A DNA stretch of 64,000 nt from Gemmatimonadota bacterium (GTDB lineage Bacteria > Gemmatimonadota > Gemmatimonadetes > Gemmatimonadales > Gemmatimonadaceae), in the NCBI GenBank assembly GCA_016719105.1, contig JADKAQ010000013.1:248001-312000 (forward strand). Direction: 5' to 3'. The notes beneath the pieces are model-generated. The model was not told where the DNA came from, made no database searches, and was given only the letters and a program-made list of their open reading frames with translations. Below, one piece after another: positions 36,667 to 45,827 of the stretch; the stretch's first letter is position 1, and each line of letters begins with the position of its first letter. The position numbers were made by a program, and so were the translations under genes.

Positions 36667-36692
36667 CGAGCCCGGCTGGGAGGCCGGGCTCG
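36667..36692 (-). terminator. hairpin between the pilus operon end and aroC
   Basis: CGAGCCCGGC (36667-36676), loop TGGGAG, GCCGGGCTCG (36683-36692): a perfect 10-bp stem about 43 bases after the lipoprotein stop and 20 bases before aroC. A short TTTCC follows. It may end the pilMNOPQ transcript or act as an aroC leader element. Confidence 0.6.
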
Positions 36693-36734
36693 CGGTGCGA
36701 CACTGGGGCGGCTAGGGCGCCGCCGGCAGCATCG

Positions 36735-39182
36735 TCATCGTGGCACGTTGTCGATATCTCCTGACCGAACATCTATGACCACGATCCCCTCTTTGGTCAA
36801 GCCGAAGAGCTTCACCACGAGTGTCGGGTCGGCGGAACGCTCGGCCGGCGTCGGAATCGTGGCGCGGAGCGGGCCGTAGAGGTTCTCGCGGATCGGGATG
36901 CGTCCGCGCAGGCGATAGCTGTACGAGTCGACGATCTGGATCGACTTGTCTCCCGAGGCGACGAAGGCCACGCGGGCGGTCGAGTCCGCGGTGTTTTCGT
37001 TGATGTTGCGCGGGTGGAAGGCGATCCCGGCGCCACTGTTGAAGGTGGCGAACTTGCCCTGCAGTCGCAGCGACGAGTCGGCGAAGAAGGTCTCCTCGCC
37101 ATGCACGCCGATGTTGGAGCTGTTCTGGTTGATGTCGAGCCCGAAGACCTTGTCCGAGGCGTTGTTCGTGAGGTCGGCGACCTCGATCGGCGCGGAGTAG
37201 ACCGTCGCATTGGCCGGGGTCCCGCTCGGATCGTAGACCAGGAGGACGCGGCCGGAGCGGTTCGGGGTAGCCCCCTCGCCGAAGGCCACGCGGCGACGGT
37301 CACCGCCCACCGCCACGAAGTTCGTGTCGGGGAGGGCGAGCGACGCCACGTTGAGGTCCTTGATCGCCTCGACGTTGCCGTTGATGGGGTCGGAACGGAG
37401 TGCCGCGACCGCAGCCTCGACGGTCGTCGAGTTCACGCACACGGCCGTGTCGGGCGACTGCCCTGGCGTGTGTTCGCAGATGACGATCTTGTCCGCCACG
37501 CCACTCTGTCCCTCGATCACGTCGACGAAGTCGGCGTTGATGATGACGTAGTGGTTCTTGAGGAAGCCGCCGTACTGCCAGATCTGGCGCGGCTCGGCGC
37601 GCGCATCGAGGAAGTTGTCGATGCGGCGGAGCGTGCCCGGGGTGGCGGTCGTGGTGGGACGCGTGCTGTAGTACAGCGCGCCCGACGCCGCCTGCCCGAT
37701 GAACTGCGGGCGGTCGGAGTAGTCGATGGGCGGGGGCACCTTGAACTTGAAGCCGCCCGAGGTCTCGTCCTTGGAGTACGTCACGTCATACACGTACTCG
37801 TTGGAGGTCTTCACGCGCCCGGTCTCCTGGCGATTGACCAGCGACACCTTGGAGATGTTCGTCCCGGCCGAGTTGGCGACGAGGAGGATCGATCCCGAGT
37901 TGTCGATGAACATCCCCCACGGCTGGGCACCGACGGCGATGGCCGGCAGCTGCTGCAGCGTGCTGGAGTAGGACCACGCCTCGACCTGGTTCTTGTTCAG
38001 GTTGGAGACGAAGACGCGGGTGCGCGCCGTATCGACGGTGATGTCGGCGCCCAGGCTCCCTTCCGGCAAGGCGTAGGTGAGGCCGTAGGCGTAGACGGTC
38101 GCGTCGCGGCGGGCCAGCGTGTCGCTGTTGACCGGGACGGTGGCGCCGTTCGGCACGGCGTAGCCGGTGCGGCCGGCGACGTCGGTGGCGTAGGCGGTGA
38201 TGAAGAGCGCCTGGCCACGGAGGGCGATGGGGGCCCCCCACGCGCGGCGACGGCTCACCTGCTGGGCCGGCGTGGCGAGCGTGTCGGCAGCGCGATAGAT
38301 CACGCGACCGGTGGCGTCCTTGGCAAGGAAGCCGACGATGCGCACGAGGCCGTCCGAATCCCGCGCCGACAGGTCGACGGAGTCGGGGGTCTCGAGGCGC
38401 GCCGGGATGTTCTGGTAGACGACCGGCGGGAGCAGGTCGGGGCCGGCAGCCGCAATGCGGACCTGGAACGGCTCACCACCACCGCGCAGCGCGTCGCGAT
38501 TCTCGGCGAACGGCGTGATCGTGATCGTGGTCCCCGACGGCAGGCTGGCCGGCAGTTCGAATGAGTACGTGACGGTGTCGCCCTTGGGGTACGGCACCGC
38601 GAAGAGCGTGGAGTCGCCCTTGGCGAAGCCGGGGGCGAGCGCACGGTACCCCACCTTGGTGATGCCGGTGGTGTCGAGGACGGCGACTTCGAAGTTGTAG
38701 GTCCCGCCGACGATCACGTTGGGCTGCGGCTGCACGAAGGCGATGCGCGGCACATTGGGATCGAAGGCGACGGCCGTGGCTTCGTCGGTCGCGGAGTTCC
38801 CCGCGCCGTCGGAGACGACGGTGCGCACGGTGATGCGCTGGCCTGGGCGAACCCCGGCGATGGCCAGCTTGAGGGTCTTGGCAAAGGTGTTCGAGGCGAC
38901 CGCGAAGGCGCTCGAATCACGGCCCACGAGGGTGGTGTCCGCGAAGACGCGGGTCACGACCCACTGCAGGGCGGCATTGTCCTTGGCGTCGATCGCGACC
39001 TGCAGGGGGACGCGGAGTGAGACGGAATCGATTCCGCCGCTCCCCACGATCCCCTCGATGGCCACGCTCAGCTCCGGGAGGATCTTGTCGGATGTCGTCG
39101 ACGCGATCTCGGTGCTGCCGCAGCCTGCGGCGAGTGCGGCCGCAAGCAGCGCCGGGGCGACGCGACGAATGTTGGTCTTCAT
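36735..39182 (-). CDS. large lipoprotein with Ig-like and beta-propeller-like regions, linked to pilQ
   Basis: An 815-residue protein with a lipoprotein signal (lipobox LAAGC near residue 21). The first third reads as Ig-like or cadherin-like beta modules (VRTVVSDGAGNSATDEATAVAFDPNVP; later VRIVGFLAKDATGRVIYRA). The second part has repeated blade-like stretches: TRVFVSNLNKNQVEAWSY, GSILLVANSAGTNISKVSL, ARVAFVASGDKSIQIVDSY. These suggest a seven-bladed YVTN-type propeller. It starts 21 bases behind pilQ in the same operon, so a role in pilus biogenesis or an outer-membrane pilotin-like or adhesive role is possible. No named family is assigned. Confidence 0.75.
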   Translation of the reverse strand: MKTNIRRVAPALLAAALAAGCGSTEIASTTSDKILPELSVAIEGIVGSGGIDSVSLRVPLQVAIDAKDNAALQWVVTRVFADTTLVGRDSSAFAVASNTFAKTLKLAIAGVRPGQRITVRTVVSDGAGNSATDEATAVAFDPNVPRIAFVQPQPNVIVGGTYNFEVAVLDTTGITKVGYRALAPGFAKGDSTLFAVPYPKGDTVTYSFELPASLPSGTTITITPFAENRDALRGGGEPFQVRIAAAGPDLLPPVVYQNIPARLETPDSVDLSARDSDGLVRIVGFLAKDATGRVIYRAADTLATPAQQVSRRRAWGAPIALRGQALFITAYATDVAGRTGYAVPNGATVPVNSDTLARRDATVYAYGLTYALPEGSLGADITVDTARTRVFVSNLNKNQVEAWSYSSTLQQLPAIAVGAQPWGMFIDNSGSILLVANSAGTNISKVSLVNRQETGRVKTSNEYVYDVTYSKDETSGGFKFKVPPPIDYSDRPQFIGQAASGALYYSTRPTTTATPGTLRRIDNFLDARAEPRQIWQYGGFLKNHYVIINADFVDVIEGQSGVADKIVICEHTPGQSPDTAVCVNSTTVEAAVAALRSDPINGNVEAIKDLNVASLALPDTNFVAVGGDRRRVAFGEGATPNRSGRVLLVYDPSGTPANATVYSAPIEVADLTNNASDKVFGLDINQNSSNIGVHGEETFFADSSLRLQGKFATFNSGAGIAFHPRNINENTADSTARVAFVASGDKSIQIVDSYSYRLRGRIPIRENLYGPLRATIPTPAERSADPTLVVKLFGLTKEGIVVIDVRSGDIDNVPR

Positions 39183-39203
39183 CGGGTTAGGCTCCGGAGT
39201 GGA

Positions 39204-41255
39204 TTACTTGCTGCTCCCATCGGGCGGGCGCACGGCGTCGCCCTCGTCGATGATGTGCGGCGTGATGAGGATGAGCAGGTCCTTCTTCTCCTCGCGCGAG
39301 TCGGACTGCGAGAAGAGGCGCCCGATCAGCGGGAGGTCCGAGAGGATCGGGATGCCGGACTTGTTCTTCGTGACCTGCGTCTGCGTGAGGCCGCCGATGA
39401 CCGCCGTCTCGCCGTTGTTCACGAGGAGCTGCGTCTTGGCGTTGCGCTTGTTGATGATGAAGCCCAGGTCGCCGCCGACGATGCTGAGGTCCGACTGCTC
39501 GGCCTCCATCGTCATGCGGATCTGGCGGTTGTTCGTGATGTGCGGCGTGACCGTGAGGATGATGCCGGTCTCGCGGAACTGGACGTTGGCGCGGACGGGG
39601 GCGCCGATCTGCCCCTGCGACCCGGCGTCGATGACGCGGACCGGGGTTTCCTGGCCGACAAACATGCGGGCCTGGCGGTTGTCGAGCGTGACGATGCTCG
39701 GCTCGGCCTGGATGTCGGAGAGCTGCGTCTCGCGGAGGGCGTCGAGGAACGACGTCAGCGAGTACTTGCCTAACGCGGTGGAGAAGATGAGGTTGAGCGC
39801 CGAGCCCTGCTTGTACTTGCGGCTGGCGTTGGAGACGCCGGCGAGCGCGTCGCCGCCCAGCTCCACGCGGGAGTCGAAGGTCCCCGGGGAGGTCTGCCCC
39901 TCGGGAATGCGCGGCATGAGCGTATTGAAGAACGTCCCGCTCGAGCCCAGGTCGTACGACAGGCCGAGCTGCTCGATCTGCGTGCGCGAGACCGAGATGA
40001 TCTTGGCCTTGAGGGCGACCTGCGGGGTGCGGACGTCGAGCCCCTTCACGTACTGCAGGAGGTCCGGCAGGCGCGAGGTGACTTCGGTGACGATGAGCGA
40101 GTTGGTGCCGCTATCGGCCGCGACGGTGCCGCGGATGATGCAGCCGTTGTTGCTGCCCGGGCCGTTGGCCGCGGCGCCGCCGGACGAGGCGCCGATCGGG
40201 CATTCCTTGTAGAGGAGCCCCTGCACCGTCTGCACGAGGGAGCTGGCCGAGACGTAGTTGATGTTCACCATCTGCGTGGTGACCGGCTCGCTCGACTGCT
40301 TCTCGAGGATGTTCTTGTAGCTGTCGACCGTGATGATGCCCGAGGTTTCCTCGCTCGCGGCGAGCCCCTGGGCCTCGAGGATCGCCTTGAGGGCGACGTC
40401 CCACGGCTGGTCCTTGATCTCGGCGGTGACGGTCCCGGTCACTTCCTTGCCGACGACGAGCGTGCGGCCGGAGAAGGTGGCGAAGCCGGCGAGCACGTCG
40501 CGGATGTCGGCGTCGGACCAGGTGACCGTGATGCGCGGCTGCTGCGACTGGCGCGGCTGCTGCGTGGCCTTGGGCTGGGCCGGCTGGGCCGGCTCAGCGT
40601 CGGGTTGCGGCTGGCGGGCTTCCGGGGCCGGGGCCTCGGGGCGCGCCTGGGCGGAGGCGCGGGCGACCGCGGCCTCGACCGACGACGTGTTGCTGTCGGG
40701 GGCGACGGGCTCGGGGAGCGCGCCGGCCGACACTTCCGTCGTCACGGCCTGGGCGCGTGGCGCCGGGGCGGCCGGGGCGGCGATCGCTTCGGCGAGCATC
40801 GCGCCTGACGAGTGCCAGGCGGCGAACGACGCGTCACCCTTGATGGCGACGCGAATGACGCCGTCACCGCGGGTCACGCTGTAGGCGCGCGGGCCGTCGA
40901 TGTCGAGGACGATGCGCACCACGTCGGTGCGATACTGCGAGGTCCGGATGTTCGTGATCCCGCCGCGGGCCACGCGATCGTACGTCGTCCCCTGGGCGCC
41001 GAGACGGGCGCCCGTGAGGTCGAGGACGATGCGATGGGGGGTGGGGACCGTGAAGTCCTGAACCGCCACGGGTCCGGAGATCGCGATCACCACTTCCGCC
41101 TGCCCCTGGCCCGGCACGAGCGAGAGCGCCGTGACCGCGCTGGCGGCGTCGGTCGCGCGGGCGACCGGCGTATCGATGTGCGCGGCGCCTGCGGGCGACG
41201 CGCCGACGAACAGCGCGACGGCCGGCAGTGCGGCCAGCGTCCAAACTCGCCTCAT
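39204..41255 (-). CDS. pilQ: type IV pilus secretin PilQ
   Basis: A 683-residue outer-membrane secretin through which the pilus exits. It has a signal peptide, an N-terminal AMIN domain for peptidoglycan binding (VVIAISGPVAVQDFTVPTPHRIVLDL), and a Pro/Gln-rich linker (about residues 180-245). A secretin/TonB short N-terminal domain (VTWSDADIRDVLAGFATFSG) follows, then an N1-type domain and the C-terminal beta-barrel signature VIGGLTQTQVTKNKSGIPILSDLPLIGRLF. The start overlaps the pilP stop. Confidence 0.95.
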   Translation of the reverse strand: MRRVWTLAALPAVALFVGASPAGAAHIDTPVARATDAASAVTALSLVPGQGQAEVVIAISGPVAVQDFTVPTPHRIVLDLTGARLGAQGTTYDRVARGGITNIRTSQYRTDVVRIVLDIDGPRAYSVTRGDGVIRVAIKGDASFAAWHSSGAMLAEAIAAPAAPAPRAQAVTTEVSAGALPEPVAPDSNTSSVEAAVARASAQARPEAPAPEARQPQPDAEPAQPAQPKATQQPRQSQQPRITVTWSDADIRDVLAGFATFSGRTLVVGKEVTGTVTAEIKDQPWDVALKAILEAQGLAASEETSGIITVDSYKNILEKQSSEPVTTQMVNINYVSASSLVQTVQGLLYKECPIGASSGGAAANGPGSNNGCIIRGTVAADSGTNSLIVTEVTSRLPDLLQYVKGLDVRTPQVALKAKIISVSRTQIEQLGLSYDLGSSGTFFNTLMPRIPEGQTSPGTFDSRVELGGDALAGVSNASRKYKQGSALNLIFSTALGKYSLTSFLDALRETQLSDIQAEPSIVTLDNRQARMFVGQETPVRVIDAGSQGQIGAPVRANVQFRETGIILTVTPHITNNRQIRMTMEAEQSDLSIVGGDLGFIINKRNAKTQLLVNNGETAVIGGLTQTQVTKNKSGIPILSDLPLIGRLFSQSDSREEKKDLLILITPHIIDEGDAVRPPDGSSK

Positions 41256-41866
41256 TGCTTCCTCTCTTTGTTGGAATCCCCGAGGGCCAGCGTTTCCTGC
41301 CGGCTGTACCCGAACTCTTCGATCGTGAACACGATGGTGCGCGGGGTGATGGACGACACCCGCATCCGGCCTAACGACTGGCCCACACGCACGCGGTACT
41401 GGTCCTTGGTCCCGATGTCGCGCAGGACGGCGACGGAATTGCGGCCCGACTCATCGTAGGTCACGCCGACAAGGCGCAGGTCCGAGACGAGGGGGCGGAG
41501 TTCGCTCGTGGTCATGAGCGAGACGAACGGGTCGCGGCGGCCGCTGCGGTCGTAGGCGAAGGTCTCGCGCTCGAACGCGGCCCCGGCGGCCCCCTTGGCC
41601 GACGGCGCCTCGGAGACGGCCGCCGATCCGCCGGCACTGTCGGTGGAGGTCGCCCGTCCCGTCGGGGACGGGGCGTCGGCCTTGCGCTTGGCGCCGGTGT
41701 CGGCCGACTCGGCCGGCAGGGTGGAGTTGGCCTCCACCGCCCGGTTGGTCGCCGCGACCGCGCGAGCGGCCGCCTGCTTCGGCTTCATGATGTTGGGGAC
41801 CGACTGGCCGGACGCCCCGGGGGCGACCGCCAGCAGCAATCCCATCGCGAATGCGACGCGCTTCAT
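41252..41866 (-). CDS. pilP: type IV pilus assembly protein PilP-like
   Basis: A 204-residue exported protein with an N-terminal signal segment, an Ala/Ser-rich linker to about residue 95 and a C-terminal beta domain. FAYDRSGRRDPFVSLM and LRLVGVTYDESGRNSVAVLRD match the HR domain of PilP, which connects PilNO to PilQ. Position between pilO and pilQ with ATGA overlaps on both sides supports the assignment, although overall sequence conservation is modest. Confidence 0.85.
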   Translation of the reverse strand: MKRVAFAMGLLLAVAPGASGQSVPNIMKPKQAAARAVAATNRAVEANSTLPAESADTGAKRKADAPSPTGRATSTDSAGGSAAVSEAPSAKGAAGAAFERETFAYDRSGRRDPFVSLMTTSELRPLVSDLRLVGVTYDESGRNSVAVLRDIGTKDQYRVRVGQSLGRMRVSSITPRTIVFTIEEFGYSRQETLALGDSNKERKQ

Positions 41867-42474
41867 GACTTGCCTCCCTTGGCACTCGCCGACGTCTTGG
41901 CCACGTAGGTCTGGATCTCGAACTTGGTGTCGAGCGCCGAGCCGCCCATCGGGCGCGACCGCGCGCCGGAGACGCTGCTGGTCGCCGGCGTCAGCGCCAG
42001 GTTGACCGGCGCGATGATCCGGGTGAGCGACCCGACGTTCGTGAGGAACTCGGCCACGTTGTGATAGCCACCTGTGACGGTGATCTTGTAGCGATAGGTG
42101 TCGAACTGGTCGCCCTCGATGACCGGCTCCGGCTGCACCGTCGCCAGGTCGAGCCCGACGCGACGCGCGGCCGTGGAGACCTGCTCGAGCAGGGCGGGCA
42201 CCTCGTTCCCCGTGGGGACGAGCTGCCGCATCACCTCGAGGTCGCGCGCATGACGCGCCGCCTCGGCCTTGAGCGCCTCGACGTTGCCCGTCTTGAGCTC
42301 GGCGCGCGCCCGCTGGTTGCGCGACTCGAGCGTGTCGACGCGCTCCGTCATGGTGACGATCTCGGTGCCCTTCGGCGAGTAGACGTAGGTCCAGTAGAGA
42401 CCGACGAGGGCGAGGGCCACGATGCTCACGAGGAGCATGGCCTGCTCACGTTGGGACTTGGGAGGAAAGGCCAT
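41863..42474 (-). CDS. pilO: type IV pilus inner-membrane protein PilO
   Basis: A 203-residue protein with a short cytoplasmic tail, one membrane helix (AMLLVSIVALALVGLYWTYVY), a coiled coil and a ferredoxin-like periplasmic domain (YRYKITVTGGYHNVAEFLTNVGSL). This is the PilO pattern; it pairs with PilN to form the alignment complex. It lies 2 bases behind pilN. Confidence 0.92.
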   Translation of the reverse strand: MAFPPKSQREQAMLLVSIVALALVGLYWTYVYSPKGTEIVTMTERVDTLESRNQRARAELKTGNVEALKAEAARHARDLEVMRQLVPTGNEVPALLEQVSTAARRVGLDLATVQPEPVIEGDQFDTYRYKITVTGGYHNVAEFLTNVGSLTRIIAPVNLALTPATSSVSGARSRPMGGSALDTKFEIQTYVAKTSASAKGGKS

Positions 42475-42476
42475 GG

Positions 42477-43220
42477 CTACCTGACCGAGAGGGAAACGGG
42501 GGCGGTGGTGAGCGTGCCCTTCTCGGGGCGCTCGTATTCGGCGTCGAGCTGGAACTCGGTCACTTCCTTGCCGTCGACCATGACCAGCTCCGAGCGCGCC
42601 AGCTGCACGTTCTGCACGAACGGCGACGTCTCGAGGACCTTCATGAAGCGCGTGAGCGCCTGGATGTCGACCGTGTTGCCGATGACGCGGAAGCGCAGCG
42701 GCTCCGTGCTCGGCTGCGGGTCCTGCTTCGTGTTGGCGGCCCCTTCGGCGGCCGGCTTTCCATCCTTGGCGTCCTTCGGCGCCGCGGCCGCGGGCGGCGC
42801 GACGGCGGCCGTCTGGGCGATGGACTTGAGCCAGGTGTACGGCGGGAGGGCGCGCGAGACCTCGTCGAGGATGTGCGGCCAGACGAAGCGGTCGTTGTCG
42901 ATCGACCGGATGATCTCGAGCTGGCGGACCACCGAGTCACGCTTGGCTTCGGCCTTGCGACGTTCCTTGAGGACGACGGCAAAGCGGGCGGAATCGCGCA
43001 CCGCACCCTGCTCGCGCTCCTCGAGGGTCGACAGCGTGGAGGCCTGCGAGAGGTGCATGCCGCCGATGCCGGCAGCCGCAATGAGGACGCTCGCGACGGC
43101 GGACAGGAGATAGGGATCGCGAATGCGCGCCGAGACACCAGCCGCGGCGGCCTTCAGCGAGAACCCCGATCCGCGCCCCTTATGCTTGTCGGCGCCTGGG
43201 AGAAGATTGATTTCGATCAT
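42477..43220 (-). CDS. pilN: type IV pilus inner-membrane protein PilN
   Basis: A 247-residue bitopic protein. The N-terminus MIEINLLPG is the conserved peptide that docks into PilM. One membrane helix (SAVASVLIAAAGIGGMHL), a coiled coil (about 70-110) and a periplasmic domain follow. A Pro/Ala-rich insert (about 120-155) is longer than usual. It follows pilM after 24 bases. Confidence 0.93.
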   Translation of the reverse strand: MIEINLLPGADKHKGRGSGFSLKAAAAGVSARIRDPYLLSAVASVLIAAAGIGGMHLSQASTLSTLEEREQGAVRDSARFAVVLKERRKAEAKRDSVVRQLEIIRSIDNDRFVWPHILDEVSRALPPYTWLKSIAQTAAVAPPAAAAPKDAKDGKPAAEGAANTKQDPQPSTEPLRFRVIGNTVDIQALTRFMKVLETSPFVQNVQLARSELVMVDGKEVTEFQLDAEYERPEKGTLTTAPVSLSVR

Positions 43221-43244
43221 CGTGGGAGATCTGCTCGGGATCGC

Positions 43245-44288
43245 TCAGGCAGCCTTGCGGAGCGCCAGGCCAATGGGAAGCATGAGGAGCGGGGCGACTT
43301 CGTCGGTGACGAGGTTGTCGAGCGCGCCTTCGCGGATGCGGATGTTCGCGAGCGGGTTGGCCTGCTCGACCGGGAGGCGCAAGCGCCTGCCTAACGCGTC
43401 GGCGAGCCCCGGGACGCGGGCCCCGCCGCCGCAGAGGTACACGGCGCGCATCTGCCCGCCCGATCGCGACGACGACGCGAGGAAGGCCGCGGCGCGCTCG
43501 ACCCCGACGGCGATTTCCTCGCCGCGGTTCTCGATCACCGCATCCAGGTGCGTCGACCGATCGTAGCCCTGCAGGAGCGACTCGGCCTCGTCGGCGCCCA
43601 GTCCGCGCTCCCGCTGCAGGTCCTCGCGGAAGCGACGCGTCCCGACCGTGAGGTCACGGGTCAGGATCGGCACCCCTTCGTCGAGGATGTTGATGTTGGT
43701 GACTTCGTGGCCGATGTTGATCAGCCCGACCACACCGCTCATCGCATCCGGGTGGTTGATCTCGAAGGCGTTATGCAGGGCGAAGGCGTCGACGTCGACG
43801 ATCGCGGTGTGGAGCCCCGCGTCGGTGAGGAGGCGCATCTTCGTCTCGATGAGGTCGCGCTTGGCCGCGACGAGCAGGACGCTCATCTCCATGCCGTCGC
43901 CATCCGGATCGAGGATCTGGAAGTCCAGCTCGACCGACTCCATGTCGAAGGGGACGTGCTGCTCCGCCTCCCATCGCATGAGTTCGCGGGCCTGCTGCTC
44001 CTTCACGCGCTCGATCTGGATCTTCTTGATGATGACGTCGCGTCCGCCGACGGCGGTGACGACGTCCTTGGTCTTGAGCCCCGCCTGCTCGATGGCGCTG
44101 CGGATGGCATCGGTGACGATGCCCGGATCCATGATCTCGCCTTCGACGATGGCGTCAGCGAGCAGCGGCGTGATCACGACCTTCGTGAGTTCGGGCTCGC
44201 CGCGGCCGTGGTCGATGACCGCGACTTTGATGAGCCCCGAGCCGACGTCGAGGCCGATCGTCGTCTTCTTGCGACCGAAGAGCGCCAT
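43245..44288 (-). CDS. pilM: type IV pilus assembly ATPase-like protein PilM
   Basis: A 347-residue actin/FtsA-like cytoplasmic protein. It starts MALFGRKKTTIGLDVGSGLIKVAVID and has phosphate-binding and adenosine motifs of the fold (GLINIGHEVTNINIL; VYLCGGGARVPGLADALG). PilM binds the PilN tail and organises the inner-membrane platform. The ATG at 44288 is supported by the conserved N-terminus. It is the first gene of pilMNOPQ. Confidence 0.94.
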   Translation of the reverse strand: MALFGRKKTTIGLDVGSGLIKVAVIDHGRGEPELTKVVITPLLADAIVEGEIMDPGIVTDAIRSAIEQAGLKTKDVVTAVGGRDVIIKKIQIERVKEQQARELMRWEAEQHVPFDMESVELDFQILDPDGDGMEMSVLLVAAKRDLIETKMRLLTDAGLHTAIVDVDAFALHNAFEINHPDAMSGVVGLINIGHEVTNINILDEGVPILTRDLTVGTRRFREDLQRERGLGADEAESLLQGYDRSTHLDAVIENRGEEIAVGVERAAAFLASSSRSGGQMRAVYLCGGGARVPGLADALGRRLRLPVEQANPLANIRIREGALDNLVTDEVAPLLMLPIGLALRKAA

Positions 44289-44657
44289 ATCGATTTGGAA
44301 GGGTGCGGAGGAGGAGCTAAGGGGCGTCGCGCGGCATGCGCGAGACCGACCTGCAGACACTATGACCGAAGCATCGGTCGATTCTGCCATTCACACGACC
44401 GCCCATGGCGCGGGGTAACAGCAGAATGCGCTTGCTGTTGCGTTTTTCCCGCCACGTGCGTCAAATCACCGACGCGAGGTGACTCGCCGTCCCGATCCGG
44501 GATCCAAACCGGGCGCAGAGGGGAGACCCGCTGCGCCCTCGATGCGTTGGCCCGCCCGGGTTCGGGGGTGCGGCGAGGCGCCGAGGTAACCCCCGCCTCG
44601 GCGACCAGGGCGCGCCCTGCGCGCAGCCACCACCGGCGCGCGGCACGCATCGACCGG
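44289..44657. other. intergenic region upstream of pilM
   Basis: About 370 bases without a supported gene. A GACCGA/TCGGTC inverted repeat with loop AGCA (44364-44379) lies about 80 bases upstream of pilM and could be an operator. The AT-richer 44400-44455 part probably carries the pilM promoter, but no clear boxes were found. The terminator of the upstream minor-pilin operon is at 44579-44603. Confidence 0.45.
44579..44603 (-). terminator. hairpin behind the pilX-like gene
   Basis: CGCCGAGG (44579-44586) pairs with CCTCGGCG (44596-44603) over a 9-base loop, about 55 bases after the minus-strand stop at 44658. No T-run; likely the end of the minor pilin operon. Confidence 0.5.
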
Positions 44658-45827
44658 CTAGCGAAACGGCGCCCACGCGCGCTGGCGCACCGGGACGAGA
44701 CGGGCCGACCACTCCAGGGCCAGGTCGACGGCGCAGCGCGAGCGCTGCACGAGCGTCGCGCCATCCAGCCGGGTGTGGTCGCCAGGTGCAACATTGGCGT
44801 CGCCCGCCAGCACGGCGCCCAGCACCGTCCCGCCGATGCCCTGCGACTGCACGTCGTCGCGCACGATCACGACCCCTGCGAAGCGCGCGCCGTGGCTCAC
44901 CATGAGGTCGCCCTCGACGAGGAGCACCCCCTGCCCCACGCCGCCGCGCAGCACCACGTCACCGGTGGCCCAGATGAGCGGCGCGTAGGTGCCGCACGCC
45001 CCTACTCCACCAGGATCGCCCCAGTTGTCGATCCGCGTGCGATCGCAGCCCCCCGCGGCAACGACCGGCGAAGGGGTCACGACGCTCCCCGGGGGGAGCA
45101 CGACGCTGGCGTGCGCCGTGAGCGACGCCCACGTCTCACCCCCAAACACCCGATAGCGGGGGGCGAGCGCCGCGGAGGCGTCGACCAGCAGAGGGGGGAA
45201 CCCGTGGACCCGCCCCCCGACGCTCCCGGAGCCGCAGGTGCCGTCGCAGAGGCGGGTCGTGTCGGCCATGGCGAGCCCCGCCGCCTGCGTGAGCGAGGGG
45301 CAGAGTGCCCCCCACGCGGCAAGCGCCGTGTCGCTCCCCACCACGCGCGCCCCCCCGGCGAGCGTGACGCTGTCCCGAACCACGAGCGCCGCATTGGCCA
45401 CCACGTCAGGGAGCGCAAGCCGATACGCCATCTGCACGGTGCGTCGCGAGAGGGTGCGCTCGGTCGAGTCGCCAGCGCTCCCGGTGCTGACGGTCCACCA
45501 GGTCGTGCGCGAGGCGCGGGTGGTACGCGCCACCGCGCTCGCCCCCGTCAGCTGCAGCGAGTCGGGGGGCAACGTCTGGCCGATCGGCGTCGCCTCGTGA
45601 GGCGATGTCGCCCACCGCCGGAGCACATCGTACGCGCCGGCATCGGCCACATTGGCCGCTCGGCGCATGGTCCCCTCGTCGCGGGTCCGACGGAAGTCAC
45701 CGAGCGCGAGGTGCATGGCCCCGATGGACAGCAGCGCCACCAGCAGGATGGCGACGAGTGCGGTCAGGAGCGCGATCCCTCGCCGCGCGCGTGCGGCGCG
45801 ACGTCGTCGGGTGGCGGCGACGGTCAT
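44658..45827 (-). CDS. PilX-like pilus assembly protein
   Basis: A 389-residue protein with a basic N-terminus and one hydrophobic helix (GIALLTALVAILLVALLSIGAMHLALGDF). This matches PilX-type N-termini with a minor-pilin-like helix but a degenerate cleavage site. The rest is a beta-rich exported domain with several Cys pairs, e.g. LCDGTCGSG and GGCDRTR. It carries GDLMVSHGARFAGVVIVRDDV, seen in polymer-forming or parallel-beta parts of such proteins. The ATG at 45827 overlaps the upstream stop (ATGA). The conserved frame runs far upstream without meaning. Confidence 0.8.
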   Translation of the reverse strand: MTVAATRRRRAARARRGIALLTALVAILLVALLSIGAMHLALGDFRRTRDEGTMRRAANVADAGAYDVLRRWATSPHEATPIGQTLPPDSLQLTGASAVARTTRASRTTWWTVSTGSAGDSTERTLSRRTVQMAYRLALPDVVANAALVVRDSVTLAGGARVVGSDTALAAWGALCPSLTQAAGLAMADTTRLCDGTCGSGSVGGRVHGFPPLLVDASAALAPRYRVFGGETWASLTAHASVVLPPGSVVTPSPVVAAGGCDRTRIDNWGDPGGVGACGTYAPLIWATGDVVLRGGVGQGVLLVEGDLMVSHGARFAGVVIVRDDVQSQGIGGTVLGAVLAGDANVAPGDHTRLDGATLVQRSRCAVDLALEWSARLVPVRQRAWAPFR

